Assembly: GCA_030762895.1 (NCBI GenBank)
Contig: CM061070.1
Location: 75,317,804-75,381,803, forward strand
DNA from: Sophora flavescens
Lineage: Eukaryota > Streptophyta > Magnoliopsida > Fabales > Fabaceae
DNA length: 64,000 nucleotides
Direction: 5' to 3'
Under the pieces are notes generated by a model. The model was not told the DNA's origin and ran no database searches. It saw only the letters and a list, made by a program, of their open reading frames with translations. Positions 29,329-39,981 of this stretch are shown one piece after another (within the stretch, counting starts at the first letter, position 1; every line of letters starts with the position of its first letter). The position numbers were made by a program, and so were the translations under genes.

Positions 29329-30556
29329 TCAAGAGTGCTTGCTTGCTTCTGCATAGGTGGCTGGTTCTGTGATGGATTGGAGGGAATGGATGTAGGCAAT
29401 ATGTGAGGGAGAGATATGGGCATAGGACAGGGAAGAGGAAATAGGATGGGTTGTACTGCATGGTTTAGTGTAAATGCTAGCAGAAGTGCAAGAATAGTGT
29501 GATAGGTAGGATGGAGGGTGTATGGCTCGAGTGGATTTTCTAGGTGGTGGTGGGATATGTGGAGGCTGAGGTAAGGAAGGAGATAAAGTTAGTGGATCAG
29601 GTTCAGGTGGTATGGTGGGTAATGGTTGATGTTCAGGTGGCATGGTGGGTGATGGTTGAGGTGCAGGTGGTGAAAATGGTGGATGTGTGAGGGATGAAGG
29701 CTCAGTGTACTGCTATGAACCTGCAACACTGAGAGTTGAATAGGGAAAAATCATCTCATGAAAAATAACATCTCTAGAAGTATGTATAGTATGAGTTTGT
29801 AGTTCCAAAACTAAGTAACCCTTGGTGCCAGGCTTGTAACCAAGGAAGAGACATTTCTGACTTCTTGGATCAAACTTAGTATATGGAGAGGCTACATGAG
29901 TAGTCATGAAGCATAGAGAACCAAAAGTCCTCAAATCTGACAAATCAGGGACTTGGTCATGGAGCAGCTCATAGGGAGTCTTGTAGTCAATCACTTTGGA
30001 AGGGACTCTATTGATCAAGAACACAACATGCTGTACTGCATAACACCAATGCCTTTTAGGCATTTTGGACTAAAAAAAGTAGTGTTCTAGCTACATTCAA
30101 AATGTGTTGATGCTTCCTCTCAACTCTAGCATTTTGTTGAGGAGAAGCAATACAACTAGTTTGATGTAGGATCCCTCTTGTAGCATAAAACTGTGGCAAT
30201 GAAAACTTAGGACCATTATCTGTCCTTATTTGCTTAATATTTACTCCAAATTGAGTTTCAACTATTAAAACAAACTTCTGCACTTGACTTTGGACTTTAG
30301 ACTTCCCTTTCAACAAAACTATCCAAGTGAATCTACTGAAGTCATCCACAATTGTTAGAAAATATTTGTGATGATGCACTGAAGTAACATAATATGGTCC
30401 CCATATGTCTAAATGAATCAAATCAAAAGGCTGCAATGATTTACTCTTGCTAATAGGAAAGTGTTTTCTTCTTTGTTTAGCAAAGTAGCATATATCACAA
30501 ACACCAATTCTATTACTATTCACATAAGGAATTTGAGAAGATAATTTTTGAATCAA
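29329..30556 (-). pseudogene. Integrase of the TA...TA copia element
   Basis: 30056-30556 encodes the zinc-binding half (CDICYFAKQRRKHFP) and the catalytic core with D (IHLDIWGP), D (IRTDNGPKF) and E (NARVERKHQH). A stop separates it from 29713-30063, the C-terminal half (VFLINRVPSKVIDYKTPYEL, then KCLFLGYKPGTKGY). 29329-29643 is a proline-rich spacer between integrase and reverse transcriptase, as usual in copia. The residue before the second core block reads QNARVERK where QNG is usual. Confidence 0.85.
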
Positions 30557-30649
30557 AGGTAATGAAGCATGCCCTAATCTAAAATGCTATAGGGCAGAGT
30601 TTCGTATTGAACCAGAATTATTACAAACAGTAGAGTTACACTTGGATAT

Positions 30650-32183
30650 CTACAACAATTCTTTACTGTATAGCTTCTGAGAAGTGTTTAGGTAGTAAAG
30701 GCCATCAATCAGCTTAGCCAAACCAATCATCTTCTTCTTCGAATCCTGAATAGAACAACCATCATTACAGAAGGTAAATGACAGGTTCGAGTCACAAGTC
30801 AATTTGGAAATAGATACCAAATTGAAAGCAAACAGAGGCACATAAAGGACATTATGTAGAACAATAGAGGCTCCAAGCTTCACCTCTCCTAATATGTCAG
30901 CTTTGCTAACATTGCCATTAGGTAATTGAAACCAATCCAAAGAACAACATATATGATCCGATGCTCCAGAATCTATAATTCAAACATCTCTACTTCTCTT
31001 TACTGAATTAGAAACATAAATACCTGCAAAAGAGGCTTGACCAAATCCTCTTGAATGAGCAATTGTGCTGATGTTGTTGACAGTGTGTGTTTCCTTCACA
31101 GTTTCAGCAGGTTTATGAAGTGATGTCTTCAACAAAGTCGTGAAGGCTTTGTAATCATCCTGAGTGATCATAGCAGGTGCTTGTAGCTCCTTGGAATCTT
31201 TGAAATCCTTAGTACACTGCATCATCAAATTTCGAATCTAACTCATCAATATTATGAGACAAATTAACCGAAGTATTACCTCCTTTCCACCTTTGAAAAC
31301 CTGGTGGAAATCCATGCTTCTTGTATCATGTCTCAACCGTGTGGTCGGTTTTGCCACAATATGTACAGATCTTATTGTTATAACCTCTCCCGCGGCCATA
31401 GCCTTGTGATTTCCTTCCATCAACAACATTAACTAGAACATAATTGTCATTATCTTCTGAACACAATCCATTTTGTCTCTCAAATTGCACTACCATAGAA
31501 AATGCTTTGCTCAGAGGTGGCAAGGGCTCCATCATGAGGATCTGAGACCTTACCATAGCAAATTCCTCATTCAAACCAGTAACAAACCTAATAACACTGT
31601 CATATTCCTTATACTTCAACTTATCTTGAATTGCATCAACCACACACTTATTTGTACACTTACAATCAGGAACTGGTCTATAGTTATCAAGTTCTTCCCA
31701 AATACCTGTTAAATCAGTGAAGTAATCAATGACAGATTGCGTTCCTTGTTTGGAGAAGTAAATTTGTTGATTCAATTGTGCAACTCTTATAGAGTCTCCT
31801 TGAGAGCATCGCTCCTTTAGAATTTTCCACGCCTTGTGAGAACTCTCAATATACACTATGCCTCAAGAAATTGAAGGACTAACTTAATTAATCAGCCATG
31901 AATGCACCATATTGTTACAGCGTTCAAATGTTTCGTAACTAGGATCAAACTTCTCTGGAAAGGGAATTGAGCCGTCTATGAACTTGATCTTGTTCTTAGG
32001 AATGAGAGCCTTCCTCATCAAACGCGCCCAAGCATGATAATTCTGTGTTCCGAGCAGAACTGGATTCACTAAGGAAGTGACATTGTGTTCTCCAGCTGCA
32101 ATGTAGTATGGCGAGAGAGGATTTTGTGAAAGATCAGCATATTGATTCTGATTCGATGCACCACCTGGTTGTTTTGGAGCCAT
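30650..32183 (-). pseudogene. Gag and protease region of the TA...TA copia element
   Basis: 31884-32183 is the gag N-terminus (NPVLLGTQNYHAWARLMRKA, typical UBN2_3 gag). 31326-31856 continues with AWKILKERCSQGDSIRVAQL and ends in the zinc-knuckle start CTYCGKTDHTVET, where a stop cuts it. 30980-31228 is the gag tail, and a protease-like region (DSGASDHICC in the break, then LHNVLYVPLFAFNLVSISKL in 30650-30940) follows. At least three frame breaks or stops are present. Confidence 0.8.
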
Positions 32184-32321
32184 TTTCGCTGAAAATTTGA
32201 GTAGAAAATCGAGAAGAAAAAGAAGATGAGAAGATGAAGATCACAAAACGAACAGGAACATATCCATGATAGATATGAATGGCGCAGCAGAGCTCCTCCT
32301 AAAGGAGAAGCTCTGATACCA

Positions 32322-32557
32322 TAACAGAATTGAAAGAACTCAAGATGATCTGACGAAATTAAAAAGAATTTGGAATGTAAGATACTGAAATTATGATCTC
32401 ATTCACTCAGATTCTACCGAGTACATAAAGTATTATTTATACATCAAGTTCAAAGGGTAAATTGGTAAAGTTCAGTGATAACAGAAACATGTGCTAGACT
32501 AAGTTAAATGGGCTTGAGTGGCCCAATCCATTAGTTCAATTCTTCAATCGGCTGTTA
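32322..32557 (-). repeat. 5' LTR of the TA...TA copia element
   Basis: 236 bp, ends TAACAG/CTGTTA; primer site abuts at 32321 and the target duplication GAGAA follows at 32558. Confidence 0.9.
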
Positions 32558-32562
32558 GAGAA

Positions 32563-33029
32563 CAAATAGTAAGTTTTGACCATACTAAAAATGAAAAAGA
32601 GGATTGACAATTAAAGAACTATAACTCAAATAACACCCAGTCTCTCTAGAGTCTGCTTATTCTCATAGTCAAACCAAAAACCTACTACTTTCATATGATG
32701 CGTGTGAAAATCCGGGTTATAAGTATTAGGAAATCAGGTGTAAATATGAGATTGAGAATACGGCTTTCAATTTCAATTGTCTCCAAAAGCAAAGTCAAGG
32801 AGCGGCGCTCTATGCCGTTTTTTAGATTTTTATTTAGCGCAAAAACTGGTTCATGAGGAACTCGCGCTCAACCTGTTCCAAGTTATCCCCCATATCAATT
32901 TGGTAGTTGGAGCGGCATTAGAATATTATTATGGTAACTTATGGCACGGTTGCATTGCAATAAACAGCTATAGTTCTCTATTAAATTGAGGAAGAAAAAT
33001 CATCTTTTATCCAAATGGATTTCTAGGCA
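32563..33029. other. Unassigned sequence
   Basis: AT-rich DNA with one 70-codon open frame (32777-32989) without recognised similarity. I do not regard it as a gene: no splice or domain signal supports it. Confidence 0.35.
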
Positions 33030-33500
33030 ATCAACTTTATGCGAATGGAGTTCTTTTTCCTTTTTTTTTTTATTTGATCGGGTATCCCATAAACGTAAAT
33101 GTGAGATTAACTCTCGTGGTTAGGGATGATTGTTAGATAAAGTCTTCTCTAAATTGACGAATATAGAATTCAAAGGTATAACTTTGTAAGTAAAGTTCGT
33201 CTGAGGTTGCAGTTCACTTTCACTGCGACTAAGCACTATTGGTTAAATGAAGTTCTCTTCTCTTAGTGTAGCTAAAAAATCACTATGCGGATGGAGGTCT
33301 TTTTTGACCGAGTATCCTCAAAGATGTAGCTGTGAGACTAATTCTTGAGTAACTCTTAGATCATAGGTGGTGGTTAGGTAAAATCCTCTCAAAAGTAACA
33401 ATTTTAAAATTTGAATTCCTGATCTTATAGATAAATTTCGTCTGAAGTCAAATCAACTTCTAGTGCAAATAACTATTGTTAGGTAAATGGAGTTCTCTTA
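33030..33500 (+). repeat. Diverged tandem repeat pair of about 230 bp
   Basis: Copy 1 (about 33035-33260) and copy 2 (about 33285-33500) share, in order: atgcg(a/g)atggagttctttt, cg(a/g)gtatcc, tgtgaga, aagtc/aaatcctctc, aaagttcgtctga, and ctattggttaaatgaagttctctt. Identity is perhaps 65 to 70% with indels. Function unknown. Confidence 0.5.
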
Positions 33501-35958
33501 GGCTTTGTTTGTGAGTCTTGTTTAGGAGGGAATGAAAGGTTTGTGAGAATCTCTCCCTTGTTTGGGAGTTTAAAAAGTTGGAGGAAATTTTTTTGAATAT
33601 TTTAGAAAACCACTCAAACCCCTCTTCACCTCAGTTTTTTGGTTTACCCTAATTTAAAATTTTTTTTGGGAAACATAAGCCCATCAGGAATGTTTTGGTT
33701 GCATATTCCACTAGATGGGAAATTGTATCTAACGTAATTCAACAATTTCTAATATTGTTAAATTCCTAGTCTTTTTTTTTTTTGAAAAAAAAAGGACTAC
33801 AATAATGGATTGAAAGTAGACTTGTTCTAAGGATAAGCTTATGTCTTGGTGTATGTGAGTTTACGATAGAAAATATTTTCCGGAGTTCTTGTAGAAAAAC
33901 TCAAGTAGGAAGCTTGAACAGGCTATGATTGATGATGTGCTTCTTGCTATACACTTTCACCTTTCTTAGAAATGCCCAGCTACTATGGATTGGAAAGTAA
34001 TGGAATCATAACTTTATAATAGCTGTTGGGTCTTCTTTTTACTGTTTGCTTAGTTGTCAGCTTAACCGTAATTTGGGGGTTAAATTAGTTTTTTATTGGT
34101 CATTTGTTGAAGATGATAGCTTAACTAGCCTATTAACCATCATTTCTTTCTTTGTAGGATATACTTTATTTTCAATCAAATAACCAAAGCTAACAAAATA
34201 GGAAGGGACGTAAAGCTTGAAGCTAACATAGATACAGATAGGGGCGTAAAGCTTGAAGGCATAGGATAGAATGAAACTAATGCTAAGATAGATACAATAT
34301 TATCTTCCATTTCTTTTTTCTTTTACATCAAAATAAAACCCTCTCCTCTTTGATCTCTCTTTCTCTCATTTCGTCCCCTTGCACTTTTCTTCTCCGGCTT
34401 GCCATTGATGTCGGTGACTGATGGTGTGGGTGGTTGCTGGGAAGATCGCAAACGATGTCGGTGGTGGAAGGGATCTGTTGCAGATCTGTTATTGGGACAC
34501 ACAAAGAAGCTATAAGATTGTGGCGAATAGGGCGGTTATCTGGTCGATGTTGGTGGGTATGTGATTTTGTCTATTTTCTCTTCCTCATTACTAAAGTTAT
34601 GTTTTTTTTTTAAATGGGTATGTGATTTTTTGCCTCGTCCTTTCCTTCAACCCTGTTCCCATCATTTCTCCTCCTTCTACCCACGCTTCAACTTTCGCCA
34701 AGGGATGAAGTGTTCCCATATTTGTTTTGGTTTATACCCTTTAAACTTAAAGCAATTTATCCTTCAAATTTCTTTTTGGAATGTCATAGTTCAGCTCATT
34801 TCAAATGTTTCTTTTAAATTTTGCCTATTCATATATTTATGTTTACTTATTGATGTAGGACTGATATACATATATTTATGCATCATTCCCTTTTGCTTGG
34901 ACTGATATAATAAATCTTATAAGAAACATAACTATGGATCTATTTCTTATAGGTTTATTTGCTATGACTGAGTAAAGGCTTCACGTCTTCCAGCTATTTG
35001 AATGAATGTTTAAGTGATATATTTGCTCTTCTTTTTGTACCGTCTTATTTTATTTCCTATTTTCATGTTTATATTTCAGTCTTTAACTGAAGTTTAGTTC
35101 AAGTTGTAATATTTTTTGTTCAATTTCTTTTGACATTTTGTACATTATAGTACGATTCTCCCATTATGATTGATGCTCCAAACAGAAGCATAAGACTTTG
35201 GCATTGAAGCTCTGCCTGAGAAGACAAAAAATACTTTTTTTGGTTGTATTTCCACTGGACCTTGGCATTCTGTAATTTGGTTCACTTCCAAATTCTATCT
35301 CAATAGAGTTGAGCACCAATTGCCCTTGCCTTCTATACAGTATGATGGTGCTCCAACCTATATGGTAATGACTTCATAAGTTGGTTTTGAACTTTAGTCA
35401 TACCATTGAACTTAGTTTTACCTAAGTGTATGAAATTGAATGCAAGCTTTTAAGCTCAATAAATTATTTTTGCTGCTCATAACACACGTTTTTTCTTATC
35501 ATTAGTCACATCTCTTCTTCTCATGCTTTTTCTATACACTTGTCACCATCTTTCTCTTCATTGATATTTTTTCCTTATTTCTCCCATCTTTTCTCATTCA
35601 TGGAAACCAGAAGGACCAAGTTTCTCCCAACAAATTTTTGGTGCTTCCATCATACATTTTTTTGTGCTTCCTTTAAACATTGCATAAGTTAATTTCAATA
35701 TGTTAAACACTACATACTAAGGTATAGGATGATGACTCATTTGAGAAGTAATTTTTACACCTGAAGAATGATGCTTAGACTTACCGCACCCCTGCCACTC
35801 TTTTTTTTTTTCCTTTTTATTTTGCGAAATATGATTTCTACTCCTTTGAGAACCTGACAGTTATAAATGTGGAATTAAAATGTTAAACTGTGTATATTAG
35901 TTGTTTTTAACCATTTCACAGTTCATGACAAATAGTATTGGAGTGACCGTTAATTGTG
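33501..35958. other. Unassigned AT-rich sequence
   Basis: No exon or mobile-element end could be fixed. 34190-34275 holds a short imperfect duplication (cgtaaagcttgaag twice). 34370-34560 is locally GC-richer but has no clear reading frame. Confidence 0.35.
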
Positions 35959-36153
35959 TACATCCATAATGCCTAACTAAAATTCAGTAGACGTCCACAG
36001 TGCTACGTCACTGGACGAATTTTCTCTTAAGGGCTTAGCAAGTCCAAAGACTTGTGTGGACGAGCGCTTCTGTCACTTCTGTGGACGAGTGCTTCTGTCA
36101 CTTTAGTGGACGAGCGCTTCTGTCACTTTAGTGGAAGTGCTTCTACCACATCA
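35959..36153 (+). repeat. Left 195-bp inverted arm with tandem gtggacgagcgcttctgtca units
   Basis: Starts acatccataatgcctaa and ends gcttctaccacatca. The inner half has four tandem units of about 23 to 25 bp (gtggacgagcgcttctgtca plus ctt). The whole block occurs in reverse at 49718-49912. Confidence 0.8.
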
Positions 36154-36722
36154 TTTTATAGCAAAGTTCTTATGTGGTTAGACTGTTAGTGGGTATTGAA
36201 TGATATTGCTATGGTTGTGTCAACTGTGTTTTTTTGTGTCAAGAGTGACTACACTCTTGCATAAACCCTTTGTGACTTGCATACACTTTAGCATAAACTC
36301 TTCAATTGGTATGTTTACATATGTTCTAAGCCATGGAATTGGAATCATTTGACGATTCTGATTTTTCTTCAGATGAGAGTGTTGATTTTGACTCACCTGA
36401 AAAACGATCAATAATGTTGAGGTTTGTGTGTAAAAACCAGGTAAGATTTAGATAGACTGCATCAATTTGTGTCATGATTTTGACTTGATCTTACAAGGTA
36501 GTTTCATTTGAGTTTCGGTGTTCACCTAAGTTGTTGTCTATTAGGATTGAAGGACAAACTCAGCCTTCCCCCTTGACTAAGAAATATAAGTTCCATGTAA
36601 GAATTAACCTATTGGTTACTTTGCTGATTTTTGGATTTCAAGTTCAAAACTTGAATTTTCTCTGGTACGATCTCGCTTACCACATAACGGATCATCATTG
36701 GTTTCATTCTATGGTTGTTTAC

Positions 36723-36768
<46 letters not shown>

Positions 36769-38554
36769 GCCTTTGATCGGGAGAAAGCCATGTGCAGGAT
36801 AGTGATGATTTTATGGCTTTATTGTTTTAATAAACATGTGTAGGATGTAAGTGTCAACTTTTGTTATCCCTTTTTTACATTATTGAAAAGCTTTTTTGTA
36901 GGGTGTTGCAATGGTGGGGAAGTGATATGTCTATTTGGCCAACTGATAGAGAGGGGTTTCCCAAGGTAATGGAAAGAGGATACGAGCACTATAAGTTTTG
37001 TATTATGTTCTGTATTCAGTATTATAATTACTAACGCTAACATTTTCTGCTCAGTCTTCTTTGTTAAATAGACAAAGAAAATCGGTTTTTTATCCCCTTC
37101 TTCAACCATATGGCGTTAAATCTTTCATGTTTTGGGATTTCAATATTATAAAACTATGAGAATCTACAAGCTAAGGTTAGTTTGTCTTTTCCTCAATTTT
37201 TTCAAGAGTTACATATACATATTTATTCTCTCAATATTTCATTCTAAATATTTCTTCATCTTCTTTGATACACAAGTTCTATTTTGTACTAGGTCTTAGA
37301 TTAAACAATACCATTTTTGTGTGTGAATATGATGATGTGCCAAAGCAGAGACTTAGATTAAAAAATATTGGTGAGTCCATCTTCCACATTGATCTTACAA
37401 TGGGCTCTATTTCGAAGTCTTTTTGCTTGCATAGTTGATCCTTTCCTGTATGCCTTTTTACTTGCATAGTTGATTCTTTCCTCTTTGGTTTTCTTGGACA
37501 TGAATTTAATGTGTTGTTTATTTTATTGCACATTTTCACAGATTCCTTTATGTTCCACATTTACTATGTGGGCCTAATTTATCAGTATGGGTTTGGCATG
37601 ACAATTTATTAATCTTTTACAACAATTAGTTGAGATACTTTGTAAGTTTCTCGTTGAAAGAGGTGGTTGTTGTTCAAGTTTTGTATTTTTTATTCTTTTG
37701 ATTATTTTTTACTTATTTTCTTTTGCATATGACAGGGAGAAAAGCCTATTCGCTATTGGCTTTCATCCTTGAAACAAACTTGAGTTTGAAGTTGTTCTAA
37801 AGGATGTTTAATCTAATAGGTAGTATAGAAATGACTAGCATATGGTTGTTGTGTTGTCCCTCCAAATCAATTTTCATATATAATTGTTTCAAGAATTGAG
37901 ACATGGTTCTTTGGCCACACCCTTTAGTTTTTTGTGTTATGTGGCACAGCGACAAAGTCTCATACACCAAACACCCATTTATACACTCTTCTTTGCAGCT
38001 AACCATTACCCCATGTCACTGCCTATCATTCGCTAAGGTTTACTGTTCACTGCCTATCGTTCTCTAAGATTTATGGTGGTGACTGTATTCTATCATCGTA
38101 GTAATGAATCTTCTCTCTTTTGGTTTTTATATAATCTTTCTTTGTGGTTCTTGCAGACTTTGCCACCCCAAATCCTAGGACTGTTGTGATTCGATTGACT
38201 TGACAAGACTTGTGATGGCTCCTGTGAAAGGAAGCAACAAGAGAAGAAGGACATAGAAGAATGTTTTTGCTGCTGCTTCTGGAACTCCAGAGAAAAAGAG
38301 GCCTTCGGATCGGGTGGGTGACTTGTCAAAGTGGACGAATGGTATATTTTTCTTTGAGTTTTCACTGTATTCAATTCCTTTGATATTTTCTCTTTTGTTT
38401 TATGTCTGATGTTGCTTTTGCTGATGAATCTTGCTATGATGAGTGCCTTTGGTTTTTATCTCTATTTTACAAGATCTCAGTTTTGCTCCTTTTGCCTTCA
38501 AAATTGTATATTCACTGTGTGTATTCACGCAAATGCATTTTGATAAATAAGCTA
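36154..38554 (+). other. Region with exon-like fragments between the inverted arms
   Basis: Several short segments look exonic. 36333-36440 starts with ATG, is acidic (ESFDDSDFSSDES) and ends at a CAG|GTAAG donor. 36532-36597 is joinable in phase, after an AG acceptor, up to a CAT|GTAAG donor (IEGQTQPSPLTKKYKF). 36900-36965 reads WWGSDMSIWPTDREGFPK. 38217-38340 (MAPVKGSNKRRRT, stop, then EKKRPSDRVGDLSKW) faintly recalls the N-terminus of plant Harbinger-derived ALP1-like proteins. I cannot name the gene; it may be a decayed transposase or a captured gene. An (ATT)n tract occupies 36721-36769. Confidence 0.3.
36721..36769. repeat. (ATT)n microsatellite
   Basis: About 15 uninterrupted TTA units. 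It produces artificial poly-Ile and poly-Tyr frames on the two strands. Confidence 0.95.
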
Positions 38555-38559
38555 AGGAT

Positions 38560-39981
38560 TGTTGAGACGAAATCTAGGCAAGTATACCTAGTCGTACAAG
38601 TAATAAAGAGGTAAGAGGGATATCGTTCCCACGAGGACTGAGACAATTACTAGCACGTACCAAATCCACTACTATCTAAGCGAATCTTTGGATGGAAGGG
38701 AGCTCAATACTAAATACCAAGCCCAACAAGAGTTAAAATAGCAAAATAAAAGGAAAAAGTTCTTTTAGGATTTTCAGCGAACACTTGGAATGCAGAAAAA
38801 GAGATTCTTCAAATATGAAAGATGTTGGGATTAAACTTCACTAAACCTTAGCCTCATGCAATACCAAGACCACCAATCCAGTTTATGCTTCAAATATTAA
38901 AATCAACCCACAAGATTACTCAAGTCCTAATTCCTTAGATGACAAGAGCCTAAATCCCCTAATTAAACCCTAATTCCTTAGGTGGCCTAATTAGTGAATT
39001 TGCATTAAGAGTAGGGGTTACACGATTACTAATAAACCAAAATCCATTCCTAGATGCAAGGTTTACTAGGTGATTAATTCCAGATCAAGAATTGATAAGA
39101 ACGTCCCCATTGCAAATCAAATCTCAAAATCAATTCATGGATGATCAGACCACAAAAAGCATTAAGCATAGGAATCAAACACTAATAAGAAGGCATAAAC
39201 ATAGATTAATACATCAAGGCAAATACATGATATTCAGTTTAGCTACATCTAATCCCAACAAAAAGGGATTTAGCTACTCATGATAATAGAGAAAGCCAAA
39301 ACCAGAGAAATGGAGATAAAGGAGAGAAGGAACTCCATGGAAGCTTTCCACAGCAGCCACAGCAGCCCCTGGCTCAGAGAATACTCCTTTTAGGGTTCCA
39401 AGTCTGGTCTGGTGAAAAGTCTGGTTTCATTCTGCCCCTGATGGCTTATTTATAGAATTGGATTCAAATAATGCGCGTCACGGCCGTGATGGCCATCACG
39501 GCCAGGCCGTGACGGGTTCTGCCATGGGCGCGCTTTCAATTTTTGATTTATCACGGCCGTGATGCTCATCACGGCCAGGCCGTGATGCTCATCACGGCCA
39601 GGCCGTGATAGCTTCTGCCTTGAACGTTGCTTCACCAAATGGTCTGTCCTGGCCGTGATGGGCATCACGGCCTGGCCGTGACAGATTCTGCCTAGAAGGG
39701 GTCTGGCTCAGTTAACATGTCACGGCCGTGATGGGCATCACGGCTAGGCCGTGATAGGATCTGTTTGGTACATTTTCTTCACTTTTCAAGCTCTATCTTC
39801 ATCCAAGCTCCATCATGGTCAATCTTGATCATTTTACCCTTAATTCCTACAAAACAACATCACGAAACCGCCTTACCTGTTCCAAGGTAAAAACTAACAA
39901 AAATCAAATTAAAATTGCCTAAACTATATGAAAATGCATGCAAAAATATACATGAAATATGAGGTGTAATCACACTCATCA
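38560..39981 (-). repeat. 3' LTR of the gypsy element
   Basis: 1422 bp; longer than the other LTR because the palindromic array at 39477-39755 has more units. Confidence 0.93.
39477..39755. repeat. Palindromic cacggccgtg array in the 3' LTR
   Basis: Units pair a perfect palindrome TCACGGCCGTGA with a second, spaced palindrome TCACGGCC-N-GGCCGTGA, separated by tgggca or tgctca, and are spaced by linkers ending in ttctgcc. Four main units plus a partial duplication are present. The array is much GC-richer than its surroundings. Confidence 0.85.

Larger units (their letters stand above)
27571..32557 (-). mobile_element. Ty1/copia LTR retrotransposon, minus strand, with TA...TA LTR ends
   Basis: LTRs at 27571-27803 (233 bp) and 32322-32557 (236 bp) are flanked by GAGAA (27566-27570 and 32558-32562). 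On the minus strand the LTR runs TAACAG...CTGTTA, not TG...CA, with the tRNA-Met primer site TGGTATCAGAGC directly adjoining at 32321 and a G-rich polypurine tract at 27804-27831. Gag, zinc knuckle, protease region, integrase, reverse transcriptase and RNase H lie in copia order from 32183 to about 27830. LTRs are roughly 90% identical, so this insertion is older than the two copia elements in the methyltransferase intron. Confidence 0.92.

Noticed and set aside
32777..32989. Small gene of 70 codons
   Set aside because: No similarity, no splice or promoter context; probably a chance open frame.
36531..36791. Open frames with poly-Tyr and poly-Ile
   Set aside because: Produced by the (ATT)n microsatellite.
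38217..38340. Harbinger transposase-derived (ALP1-like) gene start
   Set aside because: Only a weak resemblance of the first dozen residues, with an in-frame stop; not enough to call, kept only as a remark.
39477..39755. Regularly spaced palindromic repeats resembling a CRISPR array
   Set aside because: Plant nuclear DNA, no cas genes, repeats lie inside LTRs of a gypsy element, and linkers are themselves repeated rather than unique spacers.
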